Assembly: GCA_014529385.2 (NCBI GenBank)
Contig: CM043959.1
Location: forward strand, 48,923,928-48,987,927
DNA: 64,000 nucleotides
Source: Adiantum capillus-veneris
Taxonomy: Eukaryota > Streptophyta > Polypodiopsida > Polypodiales > Pteridaceae
Direction of reading: 5' to 3'
The notes under the pieces are model-generated. The model saw only the letters and a list, made by a program, of their open reading frames with translations, did no database searches and was not told the origin of the DNA. Shown one piece after another: positions 24,306 through 34,169 of this stretch (position 1 is the stretch's first letter; each line of letters starts with the position of its first letter). Position numbers and translations under genes: made by a program.

Positions 24306-27300
24306 TTAGTTTTCTATTACCCTAGGTGCCTTGTCAAGCTGCAAGGGTGGTAAGGTACTCTCCCAGGATTGAACTTGAAGTGGTTCATCAGGTGATTCTT
24401 GAACACTGGGAGGTGTGGATTCTTTTGTAGCTTCATGGAGGTCCACTACTATAGATGGAGGCGGTGTAGAATCTTTTACCTCTATGGATGTATTACATGA
24501 GGAGCTAGAAGCTTCATGGGACTCCCCCCTTCCTGAGCTAGGTGGAACAAATCGTTCTTTCTTTGGTACCCAAACTAGCTCGGGAGCGGGTGTGTAGCAT
24601 TCTGTGATTTTTTCCTTTCCACGATCATTGATTCGTTTTGGAGCTACGGGATTGGGCTCACTTGGGTCAGGTGATAGGTAAGAGCACAATCTACGTTTTG
24701 GAACCCAGATTTGATCATTTCCTAGATAGTAGCCTTGGGCTTCCAATAGTCGTTTAGGGATCCATCGCAAAATTTTCTTACTTTTCTTGGAGCGAGTGGT
24801 ACGTTTCTTACAAGGCTTCTGTTTTTTAGCGCTAGCTATGGTCACTAAAGAAGCTTTAGGGACCCACTTGTATGTTTTCTTTGTTACCTTAGGATGAGTC
24901 TTGTCGGAAGAGATACACATTGCTTGTAGCATATTTAAGGGTATAGGCATTTCATCCCCCTCAGGTGTTACCCAGGTCGTCCCCCTATTTCCCCAAGTGT
25001 CTATGGTTGATGCTAGGTGGTGGACCCAATCCACATTGTCTAACTCAGTCATCCCAGGTAGGATATCCATATAAGGAGAATCTTGGCCAATGTCTGTATC
25101 CTTCTTACAAGTATAACAATATTGTAGTGGGGCCGAGTGAACTGTGGTGTCAGAGCGATGATCAATAATGGTTTTACTCCCTAAGGGGTGTACCTTACCA
25201 GTCACCAAATCCACTCTAAGGACAGAGTCTTGGAATTGCAAATAGACATGATTTTTAGACCAATCATGAACCATTTGTGCTTCCCTCATGAATGGTCGTC
25301 CAAAAATCATTTCATATGACATAAGGTGTTTAGAGAAATCCATTACAATGAACGTATGTCGTACCTTGTGTCCTAGAACTTTGATCTTAAGATCCTTGAG
25401 CATCCCCATAGGTTTGGCTATGGTACCATTTGCCATCTTTACCACAATGTTAGTAACACTGAGGCGGGGTTTTCCCATGGATTCCCAACAATCTTTTGTA
25501 ACGATGCTAACTCCCGCACCACCATCAAGAATTCCCTTTATAGTTAATCCCTTGGTAGTGATGGGTAGGGTCGCATTAGACTCGTCGCCTTCAAAATACT
25601 GCCCTAATTCGTTAATGGGTACCTCGATCACAGACTCGTGTCCATCTAAGTCAAGTGATTGCACATGATTTTCCTCATCAATCATAATCGAGTCAGGCCT
25701 ATTTGGTTGCGCAAACTGCGGTAATCCCGTTCGTAGCTCTCCGTTAAGGAATGCTCGAAGTGCAAGGAATAACTCAGGATCTCCATACAGCTTTGCTATG
25801 ATCGTGGTTCGGACCTCAGAAGACATGAAGTCCACTAGTTTGGCAACATTCATTGGCGTTTTGCAGGGTGTAGGTCCTTGACTAGGAACTGGTGAGGATG
25901 GAATCTCATATTCCTCAATGGGATCAGGTATTCCTTCGTTAAACATCCTTCCCAACAAGAAGGGTGTATGCTCACTTTCTGATGTCCCGTCCTCACTCCC
26001 TTCTTGGATGATACTAGATATGGCTAACGGTCTATGGTTCATGTGGGGTGGATGAACTTGCGTGGGAAACACTGTGTCATGAATTTTGATATGCATGGGT
26101 TCTGGTTCTAGTTTCCTTTGAGTCTCCTCCACTAAACCTCTAAGATGTTTCACCTGCTTAATCTCGTCTACAGGGTTTGGGTACGTCCCAATCTTCTTTT
26201 TACGATTCTTCCCTTTTTGCCCCTGCGGTTTATCTTGGGGGTCTTGGATTGGATTTGGAAACACTTGTGGTGTTTTCAGAGGCTCTTTATGGTTTTCTCT
26301 TATTCGGTTTTCATTTGGTTCCATGTTACGGTTTTCTTTGTCGGTCTTTCCCTTTGTGGTATTGGTTCTAGTCTCCATTGTCTCGACTGAATCTGAATCA
26401 TCCTCGAGGTCATTCATATACACGGGGTCATCTCCTGTTCCTATGTTTGTTTTGGAACTTGGCTTTGAATTTTCCGTATTCTGCGACTTCTTCCTTCGTG
26501 TCTTCTTTTTCTTTGCTTGGATAACTGAAATGGTATCTCTCTCTTCGAGGATATGGCCTGGCCCTTGAAGCATGGACCGTGTAATCGCATAAGCGGGTGC
26601 GACGGGTGGTATTGGCGATGTCACACTAGCAATTTCAACCAAATTCAGGGGTGTGATTTTAGGCGCATTTGGGTTATAGGGGCATTGGGCAATCAAGTGA
26701 TCTATGCCACAACGATTACATGTGAGTATTGGCATTGCAGACGTGCTCCCTTGATTCATTTGCATCTGTGCAGCATTCTTTTGCAGCCTAATAGGGCACT
26801 CCGCTGCTCGATGTGGTCCACCACACTCGTAGCATTGAAGAGGTGGCCTCCTAGCCTGGGTGTTGATATTTTGACCTCTGGATGCGAGAGCAACAGCTTG
26901 ATAAACCGGCTTGACTTGTCCCCAACAATCTTCCATGTAGTATATAGGACATTCTTCCAATGTATCAAGTCCGTAGGCAATACTAGTGTCTATTTCCTCC
27001 TCACAACCATCTGCATAAGCATTAGATGGCTCGCAACCCACTTGGTTCATAGGGGCGACTCTTGGATGCGGGGGCTGCGGTCCTAGCACAGGAGGTGGTA
27101 ACGGTGTAGCTTGTACAACATTTTGAGATCTAGGGACCATGTGTTGCGGTAGTTGCTCAACAGGTGGAGTAGGCATCAATATAGGAGCTCGAGGCACATC
27201 CGTCCAGGCTACAAGTGGTCTATTTGCCATCATACGTTTGATCATTAAACAATCCTTAGCTTGGTGACCATACCTACCACATGCGTTGCAAGTTCCATTA

Positions 27301-29414
27301 AATTTTACTCTAAACGTAGGGCACTCACTAGTGCTATGTGGACCTAAGCAAATGGAACACCATTGTTGCTCCCTTCTTGGATACATGTGACTATTTTGAG
27401 GGGGTCGATTATCCTTAAGAGACTCTTGGATTGCCTTGGTGAGGTCTGTCAAGAATGTCTCAAATACCTTTGGCTCATTGGCAATGGGCTTTGCAGTCAT
27501 GGGTTCATACTCAATGGCTTGTGAGCTAGTGGATCTCGTGTCAGTAGACACCCTCATGCCTGCTATCATCAAGTTGTCCTCTAGTTGGATTGCATTGGCA
27601 GTGACATCTTCCCAGGTTGTGATACCTCTAATCACTAGTCCATTATAGATTCCTTCATTCCTCAACCCTCGAATGAATCGATCAAGCAGTTGGTTATTGT
27701 TGAAGCGCTCATTTACATGGCAGCGAGAGTTTAAGTGCTTTAGACGACTAATGAAGTCCCTTACTGACTCTCCTTCCTTACGTTCGGCCTTCTGTAGCTG
27801 AGATGCTACACCCCAAAGCACACCTTCTCGTATGTACTCCTTTAGAAACAACCTTCGAAGGGTAGGGTAGATTGTTTTCTCGTCCACCCTTAGGGTTCTA
27901 TACCAATCTCCAGCCTTCCCACTTAATGTCAAGCTTAAGGCATTGCACTTATGTAGTTCGTTGCGTTCCCCTAAGGAATCACATACTTGTTCAAACACTT
28001 CAATGTGTTTCCTAGCATCTTCGTCCCCATTGAATTTTTGCGTGAGTTTGGAAATTTGTACTGCCTTACTTCTAGTCTCTCTATCAGATGCATGACGCAT
28101 ATTTTCCGCGATAGATCGACCTATGGTTTGAGCAAACACTGCCAAGTCACCTATGTGAGGAGGTAGGGCCGGTGGAGGTACTCTTGGAATCATATGTGGG
28201 AGAGGAACGGGTACCGGTCTTGGCATATGTATAGATGATGCAGGATATGGAACATAACCGGGCATAGGTCCACTCGGATAAGAGCTAGGGAGTGGCACTC
28301 GAGGAGCATAAGCAAGTGGTACAATTGGAGGTGTGGGGGCCATGTGTGCATAAGGGGCTAGAGGCACATATGGTCGAGGCCCCATATTAGGTACTACGAC
28401 ACTAGGTAGTGGCACTGCGCTAACCGTAGATGTCATCGGTACATTCTCTGTCAGGCTTATCCCTGGAGTGAGCACTGTGTTTTCCTTGATAGAGGGTTGA
28501 GCCAAGTTAGGGAAGCTAAAGTTTTCGCTCGGAGGCTCAGATTGCATAGAGACCCCAGGTGAAATGACGTAAGATGGGTCCATGGGGCTCATTAGAGGAG
28601 TCTCCATTTGTGATAGAGTAGGCTGTTGAGCCTTGCTCGTATCCAGAAATCTCATGGGGCCAGTTGAGAGTATATTTACCCCTCGGTTTTGCCTTTCTGA
28701 TTGAATAATGCCATGGATAACATTACAGATCATTTTCTGTTGATCTTCGATGCTCGTGGCACTAGAGGTGGATTGTACAATCTCTATCCATCCTACATGG
28801 TAGGCGTGGCCAGAGTGTAGATCCGTCAACACCTCAGTGTGGAGGCCGTATGTCCAATGATCATTAATGAACAATCCTTCTAGAGTCGACGTGTTAATGG
28901 TTTCTTGTGAGGTAGAAGCAATGTTGCTCCCCGTGGTTTTACTTGTCACCAACGGTACTCTAGAGGGAACTTCTGAAGGAGGCAGCTCAACAGGGCCTTC
29001 TTGGTAAGAAGTTGGCAGGATATCCACATGGACACTCTTTGGGGGTGTGGGGTCCACGTGCGATGTGAAAGGAGAGTCCACTTCCCCACCCCCTTCGTGT
29101 GCTTCATTTGCATCACGTTCCGAGCGAGTAGCTCTACCTAATGTTTCCATGAAACGGCTAAACATACTAGTACTAGGCTGTGGAGCTTCGGGAGGTGCAT
29201 GGCCTTCTCTCTCAGTGTTTTGGTTAGGGTATGCTTCCATGATTTCTGAGTCGGAGGAGGAATCACTAGCGGCTATTTTAGGGTCTTGGGTGGTGCTACC
29301 TTGTGTCCCCGCTGAGGGTCTAGAGCTTATCGTGGATGGGTAATGGGTGTCCGTATGAACAGAGGCACCCTCAATATGCTCGTGTTCTAGCACCCGCCCA
29401 GAGCGTAAGTGCAT
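24306..29414 (-). CDS. gag-protease polyprotein of element A', intact
   Basis: An intact 1702-residue frame starting ATG at 29414 (MHLRSGRVLEHEH). Order: an acidic and Ser-rich N-terminus; a Pro-rich region (~310-420); a retrotransposon gag domain (~455-630); zinc knuckles at ~686 (CSICLGPHSTSEC), ~711 (CNACGRYGHQAKDC), ~858 (CYECGGPHRAAEC) and ~896 (CNRCGIDHLIAQC). A Lys/Arg cluster KKKKTRRKK near 966 could be a nuclear-localisation signal. A retropepsin-like protease follows near 1295 (ILDGGAGVSIV) and 1370 (GRPFM). The C-terminal ~250 residues carry four W-[V/I]-P-K motifs. Three of the four knuckles are CX2CX3HX4C, one residue shorter than standard. Gag would form particles and bind RNA, and protease would mature it. 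The N- and C-terminal regions have no role I can assign. Confidence 0.9.
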   Translation of the reverse strand: MHLRSGRVLEHEHIEGASVHTDTHYPSTISSRPSAGTQGSTTQDPKIAASDSSSDSEIMEAYPNQNTEREGHAPPEAPQPSTSMFSRFMETLGRATRSERDANEAHEGGGEVDSPFTSHVDPTPPKSVHVDILPTSYQEGPVELPPSEVPSRVPLVTSKTTGSNIASTSQETINTSTLEGLFINDHWTYGLHTEVLTDLHSGHAYHVGWIEIVQSTSSATSIEDQQKMICNVIHGIIQSERQNRGVNILSTGPMRFLDTSKAQQPTLSQMETPLMSPMDPSYVISPGVSMQSEPPSENFSFPNLAQPSIKENTVLTPGISLTENVPMTSTVSAVPLPSVVVPNMGPRPYVPLAPYAHMAPTPPIVPLAYAPRVPLPSSYPSGPMPGYVPYPASSIHMPRPVPVPLPHMIPRVPPPALPPHIGDLAVFAQTIGRSIAENMRHASDRETRSKAVQISKLTQKFNGDEDARKHIEVFEQVCDSLGERNELHKCNALSLTLSGKAGDWYRTLRVDEKTIYPTLRRLFLKEYIREGVLWGVASQLQKAERKEGESVRDFISRLKHLNSRCHVNERFNNNQLLDRFIRGLRNEGIYNGLVIRGITTWEDVTANAIQLEDNLMIAGMRVSTDTRSTSSQAIEYEPMTAKPIANEPKVFETFLTDLTKAIQESLKDNRPPQNSHMYPRREQQWCSICLGPHSTSECPTFRVKFNGTCNACGRYGHQAKDCLMIKRMMANRPLVAWTDVPRAPILMPTPPVEQLPQHMVPRSQNVVQATPLPPPVLGPQPPHPRVAPMNQVGCEPSNAYADGCEEEIDTSIAYGLDTLEECPIYYMEDCWGQVKPVYQAVALASRGQNINTQARRPPLQCYECGGPHRAAECPIRLQKNAAQMQMNQGSTSAMPILTCNRCGIDHLIAQCPYNPNAPKITPLNLVEIASVTSPIPPVAPAYAITRSMLQGPGHILEERDTISVIQAKKKKTRRKKSQNTENSKPSSKTNIGTGDDPVYMNDLEDDSDSVETMETRTNTTKGKTDKENRNMEPNENRIRENHKEPLKTPQVFPNPIQDPQDKPQGQKGKNRKKKIGTYPNPVDEIKQVKHLRGLVEETQRKLEPEPMHIKIHDTVFPTQVHPPHMNHRPLAISSIIQEGSEDGTSESEHTPFLLGRMFNEGIPDPIEEYEIPSSPVPSQGPTPCKTPMNVAKLVDFMSSEVRTTIIAKLYGDPELFLALRAFLNGELRTGLPQFAQPNRPDSIMIDEENHVQSLDLDGHESVIEVPINELGQYFEGDESNATLPITTKGLTIKGILDGGAGVSIVTKDCWESMGKPRLSVTNIVVKMANGTIAKPMGMLKDLKIKVLGHKVRHTFIVMDFSKHLMSYEMIFGRPFMREAQMVHDWSKNHVYLQFQDSVLRVDLVTGKVHPLGSKTIIDHRSDTTVHSAPLQYCYTCKKDTDIGQDSPYMDILPGMTELDNVDWVHHLASTIDTWGNRGTTWVTPEGDEMPIPLNMLQAMCISSDKTHPKVTKKTYKWVPKASLVTIASAKKQKPCKKRTTRSKKSKKILRWIPKRLLEAQGYYLGNDQIWVPKRRLCSYLSPDPSEPNPVAPKRINDRGKEKITECYTPAPELVWVPKKERFVPPSSGRGESHEASSSSCNTSIEVKDSTPPPSIVVDLHEATKESTPPSVQESPDEPLQVQSWESTLPPLQLDKAPRVIEN

Positions 29415-30333
29415 GTGCTTTTGATACCCTAAGGTGTCAAAAAGCTGCTCTAGGAGGCCTTGTGACTAGTTTGTAGCGTGTTTTTTGTTTGTTTTTTTGC
29501 TAGATTTTTTAGAGCGTGTCGTGGAATGGACTGTGTGATAGCTCGAAACGAGCGTATCGGTCAGAGGGTCGTGCCATGCTTTACAGCCCTCCGTTTGGTC
29601 ACTCTATGCCCTCGGAATCCCTAAAACTGTCAATTTCCAGTAGGGAACTAGGCCCAAACTAGAAAGTCTAAGGGTGCAAGTGGGAAGAGAAAGGAGGAGA
29701 GTGGAGGACTTGTCCCACATGCTCTCATTCTCTCTTGAGGGAGTAGGGTATATATATAAGAGTGAGTCTAGTATATATCATAAGACTGAGGACTGAGGCT
29801 TGGGCCAAGGCTTGGGCTTGGGGAAACGATCCCGATCTATCTTTTATACCAACCAACCCGTCCGTTTTAAGAGTCACGTTTTTTATTTTCGAAAAATTTA
29901 GCCGCCGCTCGCTCGTGTTTTTTTTATAAATTTTTTTTTTTCAGAAATTATTTTTTTTTCAGAATTTTTTTTTTCAAAAAAACTTTCTTTCTTTTTTTTT
30001 TTTTGGTGCAGAAAATACAGAAATTGAAAACGCAGAAATGCAGAAAATTGCAGAAATTGAAAACGTAGAAATTGAAAATGCAGAAATGCAAAAAATTGAA
30101 AAAACGCAGAAATGCAGAAAATACAGAAATTGAAAACGCCGAACTTGAAAATGCAGAAATTGCAGAAAATTGAAAAAACGCAGAAATGCAGAAAATTGCA
30201 GAAATTGAAATTTGACAGCAAATGCAGAAAACGCAAAAAACAGAAATCTCCACACACTCCTTCCCTGCCTTTCCTATGATAGAAATTGCACCACAAGGAA
30301 GCGTAAAGTGCTAACCGAGCTTAGTGTAGGGCA
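29415..30333 (-). other. 5' leader of element A'
   Basis: About 0.9 kb between the primer-binding site and the gag ATG. It has T-rich runs (29917-30004), an A/G-rich minisatellite (30009-30245) and no convincing ORF. Packaging signals normally lie in such leaders, but none can be identified by reading. Confidence 0.6.
30009..30245. repeat. Degenerate minisatellite in the leader of element A'
   Basis: Repeats of GAAATTGAAAACGCAGAAAT and shortened forms (GCAGAAAATTGCAG) fill about 235 bp. The frames they create are low-complexity Phe-rich strings and are not treated as genes. Confidence 0.85.
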
Positions 30334-30353
30334 TATCCCCGGCAGCGGCGCCA
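30334..30353 (-). promoter_or_regulatory. Primer-binding site of element A', tRNA-Asp type
   Basis: The minus strand reads TGGCGCCGCTGCCGGGGATA, four bases after the LTR end. It matches the complement of the plant tRNA-Asp 3' end known from Athila-type elements except for one base (C in place of T at position 9). Confidence 0.85.
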
Positions 30354-30357
30354 AAAA

Positions 30358-30932
30358 TGTGCGCTCCTTGCCGCACTGTCGAAGCAAGGGACTTGCCAAT
30401 ACACCGTATGCGAGCCACAAACGGCTCCAAGCACACAACAAGCCTAAACTAGCAAGCTCAAGAAAACAAAGGGTGTGTCACTCACCGCTCTACGCTCGCC
30501 TTCGTGGTGGATTCCTCGCCGCGATGAAGAAGAAGCTGCAGTCGTGCCGCGCTCAACCGCTTCGCCGCCGTCGTGCCTTCGTAATGCTCGATCGCACACA
30601 CACTCTCCCTCTCTCTCTCTCTCACACACACACACACAAGGAGGTGAAGAAGAAGAAGATGGAGATGGAGCAAGAGCACTCTTCTATTGCACAAATGAGA
30701 GAATGAGTAAAAATTAGGTTTAGTTGGCTTTTATAGGAGCTCACCCCATTCACACTTGGGCGCCCATGCTTAGCCAACTAACCCTAGCATGTTCAAGTTA
30801 AAGTGCGCCTCTCATCGGCGATCACTCTTACCCTTTTCCTATTGGTCCGACAGCCCGGTACCTGACTCTACCGAATACATAATACACGTCCGTCGTAGGT
30901 GATGGGGTGTCCGTGAGCCGTGAGGGTTAACA
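30358..30932 (-). repeat. 5' LTR of element A'
   Basis: 575 bp, TG...CA. A TATA-like TATAAAAG on the minus strand near 30728-30737 should drive the element's transcript. The (CT)n tract is six repeats shorter than in the 3' LTR. Confidence 0.95.
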
Positions 30933-30937
30933 GTGGT

Positions 30938-31169
30938 GTTGCGATCATTGGTCCACTCCTACATGGATTACTGCAATGTACCTTTGGTTTTACCACGGTT
31001 GAGACTGTGATGATATCTAAAGAGGTTCCACTTGACCTTTGGCACTAGTAGCCCCTACTTAGGTCTACTTGTATGTAAATGTATCTACGTGTTTGTGTGC
31101 TAATATACTTGTGTACATATTTATAGATGAGTGAGTAAGAGGGAAAGCTTAATCTTATATTTCTCTTTG
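30938..31169. other. Flank of the A' insertion, no gene seen
   Basis: AT-rich DNA, possibly transposon intron sequence continuous with the CACTA fragment to its right. I cannot support this beyond its position. Confidence 0.3.
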
Positions 31170-32422
31170 TAATGTAGATGTTAGACGAGAGACCACCTGG
31201 TAGGGAGCAGCTAGCTGGCTCTTCTTTTGATTGGTTCACATCCTAGGTGGGCTCCCACCCGGGGTGGACATCGCCTCCAGTAGACCCAAGTCTTGAGTCG
31301 GTGAGAATAAGCAAAGAAATAAAGACTGTTTCTGGCTAGTTAACCCTAAACCATGAGTGTCATAGGTTTATTTTTATTATTTGCATGCATGGCCATCCTA
31401 CAGCTATCGGGGTGGCAACATGGCAGACGCGGAGTGGGAGTGGGCAATTCAAGAAAAGAGCAATCAAGCTGTGATGGGCTCATCATACAGACAACAACGC
31501 GAGGCTCGCACCAAAACAACTCCGACACACTATGGCTCAGGATGCAAGGGAGCTTGGAAGGACAAATATATACTAAGATTGATTAAATTATAACATCGGT
31601 CGGTGATTATTAAAATTGTAGTTGATGATTTGTTATTGTTATTGTTGACTTAGGGAAATATCACTCTTTCTCGACCAACCAAAGAGATGGTCAAGTATTG
31701 GTAGCGACATACAGAATTTGATACTTGGTGATGGTTGTTCGAAAACAACCACATCTCTCGCGAGCAATTCGACGCAGCGGTTGGATCACTACAAGCGGTA
31801 AGTTTAAACAAGTAACTTTGTATCAATTGTTTTGAATTATTGAAAATTGTTTAATTTGGTTTGGGTTTATGTAGATACAAGGTGATCAAATGTACGTGCC
31901 TGTGGATGACGATGAGATAGAGGAGGATTAGATAGAATAATATTTTGTCCAAACTTTTGTAAAGTCCCAATGTGACACAATGTATATATAACTATTTACT
32001 TTCTATTGAAACTTTTTTAAATAGTTGATCTTCTACATATTAAATTGTCAAGGTATAGTAAATTCAATTTCAATTCTTTGGTTTTTTTTATACTGGTCCA
32101 AAATTTTTTTGATGTTTCACTATTTTATGCAGGTCAAAAATAAACGTGCTCATTTGGGCCACTCAATTTGGGTGGCTCAAATGATCACCTTTATTTTTGA
32201 ATGGGCGTGTAGCGACAATAAGCATGGTAATAGGAGCGGCAACTATTCCTGTAATAGCGACGGCGACGGGGTATATTGCCACAACTATTACCGTGCTTAT
32301 TGCTAAGAAACCACTACCGCGTCCATAGCCGCGGTTATTGCTGCTCCCGTAATTTTCTCTCTCCTTTTTCCTTTGTTTTTCTACGGCAATGCTAGCGGTT
32401 ATAGACAACTCCTCTTATAGTG
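31170..32422 (+). mobile_element. CACTA (En/Spm-type) DNA transposon, 3' end
   Basis: The right end reads CCTCTTATAGTG (32411-32422), the complement of a CACTATAAGAGG terminus. Before it lies a GC-rich subterminal array of short repeats in both orientations around TAGCGACAATAAGC-like units (32208-32365), typical of CACTA elements. Exon-like stretches lie at ~31172-31245 (MLDERPPGREQLAGSSFDWF) and ~31420-31590, with a last exon ending DQMYVPVDDDEIEED* near 31931. I found no left terminus, so the element is truncated. TTC follows the right end as a possible 3-bp target duplication. Confidence 0.6.
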
Positions 32423-32429
32423 TTCAAAC

Positions 32430-33008
32430 ACAAACAAAGCAGGGACAAGTATGGGTTCCCAAACAAGCATCATCAATGAAACGGCTAGTAATCACAAAGA
32501 AGAGGGTCCCAAAGAAACCAACAAAACTATTATCATCTCACTGCCTCTTGAAATCTTTCAATTCCTCCTAAGGTTACAATACAATTAGAAGAGAGAAATT
32601 TTCTCACTTCACCAATGCACTATGCACAAGGCTTACGGATCAAGAGATACAGTGAATGCATAGGAAAATCTTGGGAGTAAAATACCATGAGGCAACCAAA
32701 GAGGAAGTCCAACTCTCAAAAAAGTAAGCTAAAATCTTTAAGATAAAGTGGATTTTACAAACATGCATGGGTTCCAAAGAACAGGATCCAAGCACAGAAA
32801 AGTCAAGAATACATTTGGATCCCCAAACAAGCCAACCCTACAACACAGTCATGCAGACCCACACCAAAGAATATGCAGCTATCAAGGTCAACAAAGTGGA
32901 CTCTAGAAATTGTAACAAAGCACATTTGGATCCCAAAGAAGTTGGTTAAGCACAGGCTAATCAAGAATACATATAAATACCGAAGTTCAAGCCAGAACCA
33001 CTATTGAG
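32430..33008 (+). pseudogene. Relic D: W-[V/I]-P-K tail of an A-like element
   Basis: Two frame segments encode repeated W-[V/I]-P-K motifs. One is QVWVPKQ (Trp codon 32452). The other, in a different frame, has HAWVPKN (32768), YIWIPKQ (32816) and HIWIPKK (32927), spaced 16 and 37 residues apart, ending at a stop near 33006. This is the C-terminal signature of the element A polyprotein and of relic E. No protease or gag survives here; the CACTA end lies immediately left. Relationship to A is by motif and spacing only. Confidence 0.6.
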
Positions 33009-33309
33009 GAGTATTGCCAAATATGACAACCAACAACATGGCTAAAGAGGATCCAAGAGAAGCATCAATCAGATAAGTAAAACTTCAAAAAACCTCTGTA
33101 ACCTTCAATCAAGCAAACAACATAGGATCTTCAAAGACCATCACATCGCTTAGAATAGGAAGCCTTCCCAGTAAATGCCAATAAGAAAATTGCTTATACC
33201 CAAATCTTACACAACATAAATGTTTCCCATGCACTGACTGTTGTCGTGTTTATACCCTCCCATAGTGAGAAACAAGCTTAAAGGATGTAGATTATGTATA
33301 TATTAAGCA

Positions 33310-33344
33310 CATCTGATAATTGATCAGTGATCAATTATCAGATG
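33310..33344. repeat. Perfect 17-bp palindrome with a 1-bp centre
   Basis: Arms CATCTGATAATTGATCA and its reverse complement flank a single G. The duplicate at ~40487 has only the left arm and part of the right, so the palindrome was added in copy 1. Confidence 0.9.
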
Positions 33345-33608
33345 TGGCTTTAAGGGGCCATAACTTATGTTTTTTATGCTATAATTGATCAGCGATCAGG
33401 GCTTGTCAGCAGGCCAAGTTTAATGCTAAATGGATGCTAGATGTGGCTTTAAAGGGCCATAACTTATGATTTTTATGCTCATCCTTTGGAGATACGATGA
33501 GGAAGTTATGTCAATTTGAAGTTTGAGTTGATTGCAGATCTGTACCGGATTGGGCAACTGCGGATGAGGGATTGTAGAGTTATGGTGGGTGGATTAGTGT
33601 GCCATTCA

Positions 33609-33917
33609 TGTTAATGGCATGCTTTGGAGAGGTTAGTGTAGAGATTGAGAGAGAGACTAGTGCACAATACAATAGAGTATAATTGCAGATGATAAAGCTT
33701 ACATTTTATTCAGCAGAATGTGCCTCTATATAATCTTATACAAAAGAGACAACCTTTTGACACATGAGCACAAGATGTGGCTGCCTATCCACAAATACAA
33801 GTGGCTAGTCTAACACATGGTTGTAAGGGGTTCTTCACATGGGCTATCGACACATGAATTTTCTAGGTGGAAGAGATTGTTTACACAAGAGATGCATCAA
33901 AATTTTGCATCCCAACA
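33609..33917 (-). repeat. Copia-type 3' LTR, copy 1
   Basis: On the minus strand it starts TGTTGGGATGC right after the purine-rich CACATAGGGGAGGAT and ends GCCATTAACA, 309 bp. It has a TATATAG box and an AATAAA signal near 33710-33735. Several further GGGGAGG tracts lie upstream on the minus strand (33970-34045). pol is absent between gag and this LTR. Confidence 0.7.
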
Positions 33918-34169
33918 ATCCTCCCCTATGTGGGTTTTGTGTGCATATCACTCACACAATCATTGCTCACACAATCCTCCCCTCAAAACACACTAGGGGG
34001 AGGCACACAATTCACAAGCCTCCCCTTGGAGACAAAGTTGCCTCCCCTAGACACAAAGGGTGTAGGCACACAAAACATCAGGGTGTAGGCACACACAAGC
34101 CTCCTCTAGCATAAATAGAGGGTAAGGTACAATTGAGAGAATGCTCACAGTACATCATCATAAACCAAG

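Larger units (their letters stand above)
22016..30932 (-). mobile_element. Element A': complete gag-protease LTR retrotransposon
   Basis: The element is 8917 bp with both LTRs, primer-binding site, polypurine tract and an intact ORF. GTGGT flanks it exactly (22011-22015 and 30933-30937), a 5-bp target duplication. The LTRs (588 and 575 bp) differ by about five substitutions, one single-base indel and six CT repeats, so insertion is recent. The only long ORF encodes gag and protease. No reverse transcriptase, RNase H or integrase is present, so mobility would need enzymes in trans. The tRNA-Asp-type primer site and DGGA protease suggest the Athila/Tat branch of Ty3; that placement is inference. 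Confidence 0.95.

Noticed and set aside
26145-27086. Plus-strand frames of 64-177 codons opposite the gag-protease ORF
   Set aside because: They are shadows of the intact minus-strand ORF, and the same shadows occur in element A.
30334-30353. tRNA gene fragment
   Set aside because: Only the complement of a tRNA 3' end is present, placed next to an LTR. It is a primer-binding site.
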